From Microbispora catharanthi (GTDB lineage: Bacteria; Actinomycetota; Actinomycetes; Streptosporangiales; Streptosporangiaceae), in the NCBI RefSeq assembly GCF_006334915.2, contig NZ_VDMA02000001.1, positions 248,001 to 312,000 of the forward strand: a DNA stretch of 64,000 nucleotides, given 5' to 3'. The notes below the pieces were generated by a model. That model searched no databases, was not told the origin of the DNA, and was given only the letters and a program-made list of their open reading frames with translations. The translations under genes and the position numbers were made by a program. Shown here piece after piece: positions 34,049 to 42,455 of the stretch (its first letter is position 1; each line of letters opens with the position of its first letter).

Positions 34049-34918
34049 ATGGCCGGACAGATCGTCGTCGCCGTCGACGGATCGAATCCAGCGACGGCGG
34101 CGCTGGAGTGGGCGGCGGACGACGCGCGGCGCCGGGGGGCCGCCCTGAGGATCGTCCACGTGCGAGAGCCGTGGGCGCACGAATACCCGTTCCACGCCGT
34201 CGAAGGCTTCGCCCAGTCCTACAGCGAGTTCTGCGAGGGCGTGCTCGCGGCGGCCGCCGCCCGCGCCCGCGAGATCGCCCCCGGCCTGGAGACGACCACG
34301 GAGCTCGTCGAGGGGACGGTCGTCGAGACCCTGCGCACCGGTTCGGCCGGTGCCGACGCCCTGGTGGTCGGCAGCCGGGGGATGGGCGGCTTCTCCGGCC
34401 TGGTCCTGGGCTCCGTCGGCCTCGGCCTGGCCGGTCACGCGGAGGTCCCTGTCGTGGTGGTGCGCAAACCGCACCGGGACGAGTACCACGAGGTCGTCGT
34501 CGGCTTCGACGGATCACCTCATTCGGAGGCGGCTCTGCAGTTCGCCTTCGAGGAGGCCCGGGCGCGGCACGGGCGGGTGCACGCGGTGTACGCCTGGGAG
34601 ATGCCGATGTTCTCGCCCTTCGCGGTCGGATACGGAACGGCACTCCAGGAGATATTCGACAACGAGTGCCGGGCGGCGCGGCTGCGGCTCGCGCCGTGGC
34701 GCGACAAGCACCCGGACGTCCCGCTCGTCGAGTCGGCGGTCTGCGGCCACCCGGTCCCGGCGCTGGCCGAGGCCTCGCTCGTCGCCGACCTCGTGGTCGT
34801 CGGTTCCCGTGGACTGGGCGGCGTGCGCGGCGCGTTGATCGGCTCGGTCAGTCACGCCGTGCTGCACCGCGCGCACTGCCCCGTCGCGGTCGTACCGCCC
34901 CGTGACGGAGAGCGCTGA
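34049..34918 (+). CDS. double-domain universal stress protein
   Basis: The 289-residue protein has two Usp domains (about 1-145 and 150-285), each with an ATP-binding loop: VVGSRGMGGFSGLVLGSV and VVGSRGLGGVRGALIGSV. It is a paralogue of the Usp at 23554. AGGAGGAGAA gives a strong ribosome site for ATG 34049. DosR-like box upstream and a divergent CBS-BON partner make it a likely member of the hypoxia/dormancy regulon although it lies 8 kb from the main island, with sugar genes between. Confidence 0.92.
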   Translation: MAGQIVVAVDGSNPATAALEWAADDARRRGAALRIVHVREPWAHEYPFHAVEGFAQSYSEFCEGVLAAAAARAREIAPGLETTTELVEGTVVETLRTGSAGADALVVGSRGMGGFSGLVLGSVGLGLAGHAEVPVVVVRKPHRDEYHEVVVGFDGSPHSEAALQFAFEEARARHGRVHAVYAWEMPMFSPFAVGYGTALQEIFDNECRAARLRLAPWRDKHPDVPLVESAVCGHPVPALAEASLVADLVVVGSRGLGGVRGALIGSVSHAVLHRAHCPVAVVPPRDGER

Positions 34919-34932
34919 AGGCCCGGACCGGC

Positions 34933-34972
34933 CGAGGGCCCCACCGGCGCCGGAGCGCAGGAGCGGCCCTCG
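34933..34972. terminator. hairpin between convergent Usp and GH30 genes
   Basis: CGAGGGCC (34933-34940) pairs with GGCCCTCG (34965-34972), and the loop contains a smaller CCGGCGCCGG palindrome. It fills the 73-bp gap between two convergent genes and is a plausible bidirectional terminator. Confidence 0.6.
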
Positions 34973-34991
34973 TGCAGCGATGCGGGACGAG

Positions 34992-36341
34992 TCAGCCGAG
35001 GACGATCGTGGTCAGGGCGCGCGGCGCGATCGTCACGCTCTTGCCGCGCAGGGCGACGGGGACCACCGCGTTGTTCTCGTCGGTCACGTACGCCCTCGCC
35101 CGGCCATGCCCCTTGATCGTGTCCCAGGTGACGGGGCCCGTGCCCGTGTTGAGGATCTCGATGACGCGGGAGCCGTCGGCGTTGCGGAACGCGGAGACCT
35201 TCAGCGCGGGGTCCGAGGCCGTCGCCCCGATCCGCACCGCGCCAGGCCTGATGAACCGGCTGTAGGCGGCCATCGCCCACAGCCGCTTCGACACCCTGTA
35301 GGTCTTGTTCGTGGTGTCAACGCTGATGAACGCCCTGGTGGAGCCGCTCGAGACCCCCAGCCAGTAGATGTAGGCGGAGGCGTTGCCGAGCGTGAGCGCG
35401 TCGTTGACGGCCTGCGCGACCGTCATGCCGTCCTGGCCGCTGCCGTCGTCCCATTTCTCGTCCCAGGTGTTGCCGCTGGGGCCCCACTCCGACATCCAGG
35501 TGTTCCGGTCCGTCGGCAGCGGGGAGGTCGGGGGGCTGGCGTAGGAGTGCCCGGTGTGGACCTTCACCCAGCGCCTCGCCTCGGGGTCGGCCTCGATCGC
35601 CTCCGTGTACGCCTTGGCCTGGTTCCAGCCGAACGAGTCGCAGCAGACCAGATTCACGTGTGCGGCCGTGGCCACCGGGCCGAGCACCTTGACGAACTGG
35701 GCGGCCTGCTCAGGAGTGAAGCGCATGGACTCGTAGGGGGCCGTCCAGTCGGGCTCGTTCGTGAAGCCCAAGTCGGTGATCTTGATCCCTTCCTGCTCGT
35801 AGAACTTCGCGTACTGCACGAGGTAGTTCGCGTAGGCTTGCTGCCACTCCGGCAGCAGCGTGCCGCCGTTCCTCGCGTCGCCGTTGTCCTTCATGTAGCC
35901 GGGGGCGCTCCAGGCGTCGGCGAAGAAGCGCTCGACCCCGTATCTCCGGGCCGCCTTCGCCATCCAGACCTGGCTGTTGTCGTCGCCGTCCCAGACGTAC
36001 TTGGGCGGTGCGGCCGGGCCGCCCGGGTCTTCCGGCTGGATCGAGACCATCTGGTCGTACGGGACGCCCGCCGGCCTCGCTCCGATGCCGAGCCGGAGGA
36101 CGCTGAGCCCGGCACCCTTCTCGCGGCTGAACCACAGGTCGAGGATCTCCCGCTGCTTGTCCTCCGGCAGGGCCTTGATCAGCTCATTGCGACGGAACGC
36201 GGTGGAGACGCCGAACCCGTCGATCTTCTGGTACTTGGCGCTGTTGTCGATGTCGATGGCGACCCCTGACGCGGCCGCCGGCTGCGCCTGCCAGATCAGT
36301 GGAACGACGAGCAGTGAGGCCAAGATCAGATGTCTACGCAT
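34992..36341 (-). CDS. secreted GH30-family glycosidase (glucuronoarabinoxylan xylanase-like)
   Basis: The 449-residue protein has a signal peptide (cleavage near PAAAS, about 25) and a (beta/alpha)8 barrel with IDGFGVSTAFRR, WSAPGYMKDNG, acid/base Glu196 in GFTNEPDWTAPYES and nucleophile Glu285 in TWMSEWGPSG, followed by a small beta-sandwich (about 360-449). These fit GH30, most likely the xylan-active branch, but substrate needs proof. A LacI-type operator (36469) and about 130 bp of leader precede ATG 36341. Confidence 0.88.
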   Translation of the reverse strand: MRRHLILASLLVVPLIWQAQPAAASGVAIDIDNSAKYQKIDGFGVSTAFRRNELIKALPEDKQREILDLWFSREKGAGLSVLRLGIGARPAGVPYDQMVSIQPEDPGGPAAPPKYVWDGDDNSQVWMAKAARRYGVERFFADAWSAPGYMKDNGDARNGGTLLPEWQQAYANYLVQYAKFYEQEGIKITDLGFTNEPDWTAPYESMRFTPEQAAQFVKVLGPVATAAHVNLVCCDSFGWNQAKAYTEAIEADPEARRWVKVHTGHSYASPPTSPLPTDRNTWMSEWGPSGNTWDEKWDDGSGQDGMTVAQAVNDALTLGNASAYIYWLGVSSGSTRAFISVDTTNKTYRVSKRLWAMAAYSRFIRPGAVRIGATASDPALKVSAFRNADGSRVIEILNTGTGPVTWDTIKGHGRARAYVTDENNAVVPVALRGKSVTIAPRALTTIVLG

Positions 36342-36468
36342 GGCTACTCCGGTGTTCGGTTGTCAGGGGAGCTTTTGGTGCCAGAACAGGCATCTCGGGA
36401 CCTTTCGGCAAGGCCGGCGGTTCGCGACAGGGCTTCGCGTGCGAGTCTCTCTCGGTGCGGCCAATCAT

Positions 36469-36482
36469 TGATAGCGTTAACA
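36469..36482. promoter_or_regulatory. LacI-type operator before the GH30 gene
   Basis: TGATAGCGTTAACA matches TGTTANCGNTAACA at all but one position. It lies about 130 bp before the GH30 start on the minus strand and is the fourth member of the operator family in this window. Confidence 0.65.
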
Positions 36483-36926
36483 ATTGCGGCCGATGATTGG
36501 GGGTGGAGGAATTGTGCGCATACCTGAGATTGCCGGCGAACCCCGAAGTTTGGCAGGGCCCGGAAATCGCACTGAATGTGAACACCATAGTGATAGCACG
36601 CCGGATAGTCCCGCTCAATACGTCGGGCCGGATTGGCGAAAATTTCAGGCCGCTCCTCCGGTCCGAGGGGTGGGAACCCGCTCCTCGGCCGCAGGGTGCG
36701 CGCTGTGTCCGTCGGCCCTGGCGACGGATGCCTTCATGGGCGCTCCGCTCGCCATCGGCCGTCCCCGGCCATGTAAGGGCCGGATTGGTGGCGGCTCTGC
36801 CTGGGCAAACGCCTTGTCGTCATGGGGACCCCTCTCGGGGGTGCGCGGTCCCGGCAGCTGTGCGGACGCTCTTGACGGCTGTTAGCGGCGGGCCTAAAAT
36901 CCGGGCCGAAATATCAGTCCGAGTCC

Positions 36927-36953
36927 GAAAGTTTCTGATCGATTACCGGTAAT
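36927..36953. promoter_or_regulatory. pair of orphan palindromes GAAAGTTTC and ATTACCGGTAAT
   Basis: CCGAAAGTTTCTG contains the GAAA-N-TTTC dyad used by xylan-utilisation repressors in streptomycetes, and ATTACCGGTAAT, 6 bp further on, is a perfect 12-bp palindrome. The nearest start codons (GH30 at 36341 on the minus strand; nothing on the plus strand before 37753) are far off, so the genes they control are unclear. Confidence 0.4.
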
Positions 36954-37226
36954 AGTTCACCCGCGGGCCCGGTGGGTGAAGCCGGGCGGCGGGCGGTCAG
37001 GGGGTTGTTCCGGCGTGTTCGCCGGCTCATGCGGCCGTCCTCCGCCACCCGGCGCGAAATCCCGCGTCGTCGAATTCCGCATGATCCGATCGCCTGTGAG
37101 CTTCGCGCCGAGTCGCACACCCGCCCTTTTCGGAAACGCCGAACGCATTCCCGCTGGGCCTTCGCTTACCACAACCCCACCAGAGCCCGGCGGCTGCGGA
37201 TCTAGGGGGACCCCGTGACACGCGGG

Positions 37227-37254
37227 CTCAGAGCGTCAACCTCAGAGCGTCAAC
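37227..37254. repeat. 14-bp perfect tandem duplication
   Basis: CTCAGAGCGTCAAC occurs twice in direct succession in the non-coding stretch before trmO's 3' end. No gene spans it. Confidence 0.85.
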
Positions 37255-37287
37255 GAAATCTACAACGTAAAGGAGCTCGGGTGGTCG

Positions 37288-37719
37288 TCACCGCTCGACC
37301 GCGTCCAGCACCGGCTTGATGTCGATGACAGGAGTGCCGTCGATGGCCTCCAACGGGTGCACACGCAGGCCGCGGACCGGGTCGGCCTCCAGGACCGTGG
37401 CCCGGTGCAGGCCGATCGGGTTGGGGCGGTCCGGAGAGCGCGTGGCGAACACGCCCGTCAACGGGTTGCTCGTCTCTCCACGCGGGTGCACCCGCAGCGT
37501 TTCGCGATCGGCCTGGTGGAACCAGGTGAGGACGAGCACCTCGTCGCCCGCCGTCACCCCGTCGAGGGCCTCCGCGACGGCCGGGTCGACCTCCAGCCAG
37601 GCGTCCGGCGCTCCCTCGCGCCCCTGCCGCGGCGCCTCGGCTCGGTCGGTCAGCACGGACCGCACGACGCCGACGGGCCGCACGGTGAATGTCTCGGTGA
37701 ATGTCTCAGACTCACTCAT
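37288..37719 (-). CDS. trmO: tRNA (N6-threonylcarbamoyladenosine-N6)-methyltransferase-like, TrmO/TsaA
   Basis: The 143-residue protein has the TsaA/TrmO beta-barrel core: a PVGVVRS opening, TRSPDRPNPIGLHRATVLE and DGTPVIDIKPVLD, with the conserved Asp/Lys pair of the last motif. E. coli TrmO methylates t6A37 in tRNA-Thr(GGU) using SAM. The C-terminal extension of the E. coli enzyme is missing here, so the substrate could differ. ATG 37719. It is divergent from a YceI gene, 33 bp away. Confidence 0.85.
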   Translation of the reverse strand: MSESETFTETFTVRPVGVVRSVLTDRAEAPRQGREGAPDAWLEVDPAVAEALDGVTAGDEVLVLTWFHQADRETLRVHPRGETSNPLTGVFATRSPDRPNPIGLHRATVLEADPVRGLRVHPLEAIDGTPVIDIKPVLDAVER

Positions 37720-37752
37720 GATCCGTCTCCTTGGGACGATTGGATCACCACG

Positions 37753-38361
37753 ATGTCATCTGGTGCCGACATCTCCGGCCCGTTCCGCGGGAATGCCCAC
37801 GAAATGGACGTCGAGGCGGGCACGTACGCGTTGGGGCCGAGGTCCGGCCGGCTCCTGGTCCTCACCGGGCGCGCCGGGCTGGGCGCCAAGGCCGGGCATG
37901 ATCTGACGATCGAGGTCACCCGGTGGCGGGGCGAGGCGGTGGTGACGCCGGACGATCCGGCGGGCTGCCGGGTGACGGTGGAGGCCGAGGTGGCCTCGAT
38001 GCGGGTCCGGGAGGGCACGGGCGGAGTCAAGCCGCTCACCGACTCCGACCGCGTCGAGATCGAGAAGAACATGCGTGACAAGGTCCTCAAAGCGGATCAG
38101 CACCCTCTGGTCACGTTCCGGTCGACCCGGGTCGAGGGCGATCCCGAGGCGTTCCGCGTCGAGGGCGACCTGACGATCGTGGGCGTCACGCGGCCGGTCA
38201 CGGTGGACGGTGCGCTGGCGGACGGGCGGGCCCGTGGCCGGGCGACCGTCGTGCAGTCCGAGTGGGGCATCCGCCCCTATTCCGCGTTCTTCGGGGCGCT
38301 CAAGCTGCGTGACGAGGTCGAGGTCATCTTCGACGTACGGCTGGGGGAGGGGCGGGGCTGA
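37753..38361 (+). CDS. YceI-family protein
   Basis: The 202-residue protein shows the lipocalin-like YceI fold: GTYALGPRSGRLLVLTGRAGLGAKAGHDLTIEV, HPLVTFRSTRVEGD, FRVEGDLTIVGVTRPVTVD and a FDVRL end. YceI proteins bind isoprenoid lipids such as polyprenyl quinone precursors. No signal peptide is seen, so it should be cytoplasmic. The start is unsure: ATG 37753 gives a 17-residue lead, while ATG 37804 begins right at the family domain. Confidence 0.82.
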   Translation: MSSGADISGPFRGNAHEMDVEAGTYALGPRSGRLLVLTGRAGLGAKAGHDLTIEVTRWRGEAVVTPDDPAGCRVTVEAEVASMRVREGTGGVKPLTDSDRVEIEKNMRDKVLKADQHPLVTFRSTRVEGDPEAFRVEGDLTIVGVTRPVTVDGALADGRARGRATVVQSEWGIRPYSAFFGALKLRDEVEVIFDVRLGEGRG

Positions 38362-38391
38362 CATGGGCGATGCTTCGGGCACCATGGATGC

Positions 38392-39237
38392 GTGACTGTG
38401 GTGCGCGACGCGGCGATTGCCGAGCGGTGGGGCATGCTGGCCGATCTCGTGACCGACGGCGAGGTGGTGGTCCTGAGCGGGGCCGGCCTGTCGACCGAGT
38501 CGGGGATCCCGGACTACCGAGGGGAGACCGGTCGCAGGCGCAGGGCCGAGCCGATGACCTACCAGACCTTCGTGAGCAGCGCCGCCGCTCGCAGGCGCTA
38601 CTGGGCGCGCAGCCACCTGGGATGGCGTCACATCGTGGACGCCGCGCCCAACGCCGGGCATCGCGCGGTCGCCGAGCTGCAGCGCCGTGGCCTGGTCGCC
38701 GGGATCATCACCCAGAACGTGGACGGCCTGCACCAGGCGGCCGGCGCGCACGAGGTCGTCGAACTGCACGGCAGCCTGCATCGGGTGCGCTGCCTGGCCT
38801 GCGGCCATCGCACCTCGCGGCACGCGCTGGACCGGCGCCTGCGCGCGGCCAACTCCGGTTGGCGGGCCCGCTCGGCGATGATCAACCCGGACGGCGACGC
38901 CGTCCTGGCCGCGGACGAGATCGAGACGTTCCGCACGGTGGACTGCGAGGGCTGCGGCGGGGTGCTCAAGCCCGACGTGGTGTTCTTCGGCGAGAACGTG
39001 CCGCCGTCACGGGTCGAGGAGTGCTACGCGCTGACCGAGCGGGCCGGTCTGCTGCTTGTCCTGGGATCCTCGCTGACCGTCATGTCCGGATACCGGTTCG
39101 TCCGGCGCGCCGCCGCCCGCTCGATCCCCGTCGCGATCATCAACCAGGGGCCGACCCGGGGCGACGGCGAGGCGCTGATGACCTTCGACGTCCCGCTCGG
39201 ACCGGCCCTCACCTCTCTCCTGGAGGCCCTCCGCTAG
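38392..39237 (+). CDS. SIR2-family NAD-dependent protein deacylase
   Basis: The 281-residue sirtuin has the NAD-binding [15 protein letters not shown] at 30-44, TQNVDGLH at 107-114, the catalytic His126 in VELHGSL and a zinc module with Cys134, Cys137, Cys185 and Cys188. The module is long (47 residues between pairs), typical of class II-like bacterial forms. It removes acyl groups from lysines using NAD+. GTG 38392 follows YceI by 30 bp. Confidence 0.92.
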   Translation: MTVVRDAAIAERWGMLADLVTDGEVVVLSGAGLSTESGIPDYRGETGRRRRAEPMTYQTFVSSAAARRRYWARSHLGWRHIVDAAPNAGHRAVAELQRRGLVAGIITQNVDGLHQAAGAHEVVELHGSLHRVRCLACGHRTSRHALDRRLRAANSGWRARSAMINPDGDAVLAADEIETFRTVDCEGCGGVLKPDVVFFGENVPPSRVEECYALTERAGLLLVLGSSLTVMSGYRFVRRAAARSIPVAIINQGPTRGDGEALMTFDVPLGPALTSLLEALR

Positions 39238-39244
39238 CGGGGAG

Positions 39245-40000
39245 TCAGGCTGTTCCGGCCGGATGGGGTCGCGCCTCGGTGCGGACATGCCGGCGCAGGG
39301 AACGCTCGGTGAGGCCGCCGAACAGCAGTCCGATGGCGGCCCACAGGACGAACTGCACGCCGAACGCCGACACCCTGAACCACCAGAGGGTGTCGGCGGG
39401 GAAGTCGCCGGAAACCTCGTTGACCCGGGGCAGCAGGGCGTACGAGACGCCTACGAGGACGGCGTAGACGACGATGCCCGCGAGGGTCGCGTTCCAGCCG
39501 CCCAACCGGGGCGACAGGGCGCGGCCCGCGTACGTCGCGACCGCGACGGCCAGCAGCGCGATCAGGATCATTGTGAAGTACAGCGCGGTCCGGCGGCCGA
39601 TGGTGTCGGGGTTGCCGACGGCCGGGGGATTGGGCGGGTACTTCAGGATGGGGGTCACGTACACGACGGCGAATCCGGCGGACGCGACGACGAGGGCCGT
39701 GGCGCGGGCGCCGAGGGCGCCGAGGCGACCGTGGGCGAAGGCGTACGCGATGGAGAAGAAACCGCCGAGCGCGGCGCCGTAGACGAGCAGGGCGGTCAAC
39801 AGGCCGATGGTCTCCTGGACGGTCCGGCTGACGAGTTCGGGCTCGGCTGCCTCCCCGGTCGCGGCGGCCTTGGTCTCCTCGATGGAGATGGCCGCGGCCA
39901 CCTGGGGTTCGCCGGCGAACCAGGCCACGACGTACGCGAGCAGCGCGGCCGCGAGGCCGACGAGCATGCCGCGCACCAGCAGGGAGCGCATGGTGGGCAT
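39245..40000 (-). CDS. cbtA: CbtA-type cobalt transporter component
   Basis: The 251-residue membrane protein has five to six hydrophobic segments and the CbtA features GMLVGLAAALLAYVVAW, AAALGGFFSIAYAFAHGR and PPNPPAVGNPDTIGRRT. It is thought to import Co2+ for corrin synthesis together with CbtB. It follows cbtB by 10 bp on the same strand, under a cobalamin riboswitch, so it is shut off when B12 is ample. ATG 40000 or 39991. Confidence 0.9.
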   Translation of the reverse strand: MPTMRSLLVRGMLVGLAAALLAYVVAWFAGEPQVAAAISIEETKAAATGEAAEPELVSRTVQETIGLLTALLVYGAALGGFFSIAYAFAHGRLGALGARATALVVASAGFAVVYVTPILKYPPNPPAVGNPDTIGRRTALYFTMILIALLAVAVATYAGRALSPRLGGWNATLAGIVVYAVLVGVSYALLPRVNEVSGDFPADTLWWFRVSAFGVQFVLWAAIGLLFGGLTERSLRRHVRTEARPHPAGTA

Positions 40001-40010
40001 CCGGCGGGCC

Positions 40011-40223
40011 TCAGTGGCAGGGGAAGCCGAGGAGGTGGCGGCCGTCGTGCACGAACTCGTGCACGGTGTGCCCGCTGATGAGGTGGGTGGCGCCCTGCTC
40101 CGCGCCGACGAAGTAGACCAGGATGAGCCCGACCACGGCGGCGAAGATCGCCCAAGGCAGGATCTCGCGTACGGGGATGGTGACCGGCAGGGGCCGGGAT
40201 ACGGGAATGGCCGGCTGAGCCAT
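40011..40223 (-). CDS. cbtB: CbtB-type cobalt transporter component
   Basis: This 70-residue protein has one transmembrane helix (about 22-42: WAIFAAVVGLILVYFVG) and a histidine-rich tail (HLISGHTVHEFVHDGRHLLGFPCH) that should bind Co2+. This is the hallmark of CbtB. GAGGAG before ATG 40223 is probably masked by the riboswitch when adenosylcobalamin is bound. Confidence 0.92.
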   Translation of the reverse strand: MAQPAIPVSRPLPVTIPVREILPWAIFAAVVGLILVYFVGAEQGATHLISGHTVHEFVHDGRHLLGFPCH

Positions 40224-40264
40224 GTGAATTTCTCCTCACGGGGTCGCTCGCCCCGGTGATGGAG

Positions 40265-40415
40265 GACAACGGGTCAGTGTCCTGACTCCCGGTTCATCGT
40301 GTCGCCCGACCTTCCAGCCGTCTCGGCCGTGGTCACAAGCGGGGACACTCACCGGTCACAGTGGCGGGACCGTCCTGGATTCGCACCAGGTTCCTGCGCA
40401 CCGTCGCCTCTGTCT
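40265..40415 (-). promoter_or_regulatory. cobalamin riboswitch controlling cbtB-cbtA
   Basis: Read on the minus strand, the core is GAACCTGGTGCGAATCCAGG followed by GGTCCCGCCACTGTGACC, and the B12-box-like AGTCAGGACACTGACC lies at 40272-40287. A GC hairpin (40238-40253) lies between the aptamer and the cbtB ribosome site. It should repress cobalt uptake at high cobalamin, probably by hiding the ribosome site. Confidence 0.92.
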
Positions 40416-40482
40416 GTATTTGTCCTCTAGAGCGTGCACCGTCTGCATAAGTACGTCAAGCCGTGGTCCATACTCGTGACCT

Positions 40483-41241
40483 ATGAAGCGCGTCCTCATC
40501 ATCGGCATCGGCGCCGGGGACCCAGCCCATCTCACCTTCCAGGCCGCCGCGGCGATCGCGTCGGCGGACGTGTTCTTCCTGCTCGACAAGGGCGCAGAGA
40601 AGGACGGCCTGGTGCGGCTGCGGCGCGAGCTGATCGCGGCCCACGCGCGGGAGCCGTACCGGACGGTGGAGGCACGCGACCCGGAACGGGACCGGACGAG
40701 CGGCGCCTACGTGGAGGCGGTGGCCGACTGGCGGGCCCGCCGGGCCGACGTCTACGCGCGGCTCATCGCCGAGGAGGTGCCCGAGGACGGCGTCGGCGCG
40801 TTCCTCGTCTGGGGCGACCCCGCCCTGTACGACAGCACGATCGCCATCGTCGAGGACGTCCTGGCCAAGGGCGGGGAACCGTTCGACTACGAGGTGATCC
40901 CGGGGATCAGCAGCGTGTCGGCGCTGGCCGCGCGCCACCGCGTCAGCCTGACCCGGGTCGCCAAGCCGCTGCACATCACGACCGGCCGCCGGCTGCCCGC
41001 CGACGTCGAGGCCGCCGACGACATCGTGGTGATGCTCGACGCGGGATGCGCGTTCGCCGACCTGCCGGAGGCCGCCGGCGCGGACGTCTACTGGGGCGCG
41101 TACGTCGGGACCGAGGACGAGATCCTCCTCGCCGGGCCGGTGCGCGAGGTCGCCGGCGAGATCCGGCGGCTCAGGGCGCAGGCGCGCGAGGCGCACGGCT
41201 GGGTCATGGACACCTACCTGCTCAGGAAGCCCGCTCGATGA
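40483..41241 (+). CDS. cobF: precorrin-6A synthase (deacetylating)
   Basis: The 252-residue protein is a corrin SAM methyltransferase of the CobF type: IIGIGAGDPAHLTFQAAAAI, VWGDPALYDSTIAIVEDVL, VIPGISSVSALAARH and the C-terminal HGWVMDTYLLRKPAR. It methylates C-1 of precorrin-5 and releases acetate, an aerobic-pathway step. ATG 40483 starts MKRVLIIGIGAG. The stop overlaps cobL by 4 bp; it heads the plus-strand operon cobF-cobL-cobM-cobK. Confidence 0.93.
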   Translation: MKRVLIIGIGAGDPAHLTFQAAAAIASADVFFLLDKGAEKDGLVRLRRELIAAHAREPYRTVEARDPERDRTSGAYVEAVADWRARRADVYARLIAEEVPEDGVGAFLVWGDPALYDSTIAIVEDVLAKGGEPFDYEVIPGISSVSALAARHRVSLTRVAKPLHITTGRRLPADVEAADDIVVMLDAGCAFADLPEAAGADVYWGAYVGTEDEILLAGPVREVAGEIRRLRAQAREAHGWVMDTYLLRKPAR

Positions 41242-42455
41242 GACCGGTGTCGGTCGTCGGGATCGGCGCGGACGGCTGGGCCGGTCTCACCGACGCGGCG
41301 CGCGCCGAGCTGATCGCCGCGGACGTCGCGGTCGGGTCGGCCAGGCAACTCGCGCTGCTGCCCGCGTCGGTGGCCCCCGAGCGGGTGCCGTATCCGTCGC
41401 CGCTGGTCGCGGGGTTGCCGGGGCTGCTCGACACGCACGCGGGGCGCGCGGTCGTGGTGCTGGCGAGCGGCGATCCCATGTTCTTCGGGGTCGGCGCGAC
41501 GCTGGCCCGGCTGCTCGGACCCGAGCGGCTGCGGGTGTTGCCGCACGTGTCGTCGGTGACGCTGGCCTGTGCGCGGCTCGGCTGGCCCGCCGAGGGCGTC
41601 GAGACCGTCAGCCTGGTCGGGCGTCCGCTCGCCGCGCTGACCGCCGCGCTCGCGCCTGGCCGTCGCGTCCTCGTCCTCAGCGCTGACGCGGGCACGCCCG
41701 CGCGGGTCGCCGCCTTGCTGACCGAACGGGGATACGGGGCGAGCCGCGTCACCGTCCTCGGCGATCTCGGCGCGGCGACCGAATCGCGCCGGGACGGCAC
41801 GGCCGCCGGCTGGCCGGGCGCCGAGCCGATGCCGGCCCTGAACATCGTGGCGGTGACCTGTGCCGACGTCCCGGACGCCGAGCCACTGGGGTGGGTTAGC
41901 GGGCTTCCGGACGACGCGTACGAGTCGGACGGGCAGCTGACCAAGCAGGAGGTGCGGGCGGTCACCCTGGCCAAGCTGGCGCCCCTGCCGGGCGAGTTGC
42001 TGTGGGATGTGGGGGCGGGTTCGGGAAGCGTGGCCATCGAGTGGCTGCGCGTCCACCCCTCGTGCCGGGCCGTCGCCGTCGAGCGCGACCCCGTACGGGC
42101 GGACCGCGTCAGGCACAACGCGGACGCGCTGGGCGTGCCGCGCCTGCGGGTCGTCATCGGTTCCGCGCCGGACGCGCTGCACGGGCTGCCGGCCCCGGCG
42201 GCCGTCTTCGTGGGCGGCGGTGTGACGGGGGCCGGCGTGGTCGAGACCTGCTGGGCCGCCCTCGCCCCGGGCGGAAGGCTGGTTGCCAACGCGGTCACCG
42301 TGGAGTCGGAGGCGGTTCTCGCCACGTGGCACGCGCGGCTCGGCGGGGACCTCGTGCGGTTGTCGGTGCAGCGCGCCTCGCCGGTGGGCGGCTTCACCGG
42401 GTGGCGTCCCCTGATGCCGGTGACCATTTGGACGGCTCGGAAGGAGCGCGAGTAG
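41238..42455 (+). CDS. cobL: precorrin-6Y C5,15-methyltransferase (decarboxylating)
   Basis: The 405-residue protein joins a CbiE-type tetrapyrrole methylase domain (1-200: SVVGIGADGWAGL, LASGDPMFFGVGATL) to a CbiT-type SAM methyltransferase (about 210-400: LTKQEVRAVTLAKL, LWDVGAGSGSVAIEW). It methylates C-5 and C-15 and decarboxylates the C-12 side chain. ATG 41238 overlaps the cobF stop. Confidence 0.94.
   Translation: MRPVSVVGIGADGWAGLTDAARAELIAADVAVGSARQLALLPASVAPERVPYPSPLVAGLPGLLDTHAGRAVVVLASGDPMFFGVGATLARLLGPERLRVLPHVSSVTLACARLGWPAEGVETVSLVGRPLAALTAALAPGRRVLVLSADAGTPARVAALLTERGYGASRVTVLGDLGAATESRRDGTAAGWPGAEPMPALNIVAVTCADVPDAEPLGWVSGLPDDAYESDGQLTKQEVRAVTLAKLAPLPGELLWDVGAGSGSVAIEWLRVHPSCRAVAVERDPVRADRVRHNADALGVPRLRVVIGSAPDALHGLPAPAAVFVGGGVTGAGVVETCWAALAPGGRLVANAVTVESEAVLATWHARLGGDLVRLSVQRASPVGGFTGWRPLMPVTIWTARKERE

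Larger units (their letters stand above)
36342..37287. other. 946-bp stretch with no recognisable gene
   Basis: Open frames here are short, lack good ribosome sites and show no family resemblance on either strand. Base composition is more AT-rich than its surroundings in places. It holds the GH30 leader and operator (36469-36482), two orphan palindromes (36927-36935 and 36942-36953) and a 14-bp tandem duplication (37227-37254). An AAAGGAG with GTG 37281 leads to only 12 codons. It may be a decayed gene region or an extended regulatory region. Confidence 0.6.

Noticed and set aside
36366..36381. GGGACCTTTCGG before GH30 as a further DosR-like box
   Set aside because: The sequence lacks the second half site (CCC) and lies amid LacI-controlled sugar genes; it does not fit the palindrome.
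36497..36952. 151-codon frame in the gene-free region
   Set aside because: No ribosome site, no recognisable domain and atypical codon pattern; kept only as part of the unexplained stretch.
37269..37319. Good AAAGGAG ribosome-site sequence before GTG 37281
   Set aside because: The frame closes after 12 codons and runs into the end of trmO, so it is probably chance or a remnant.
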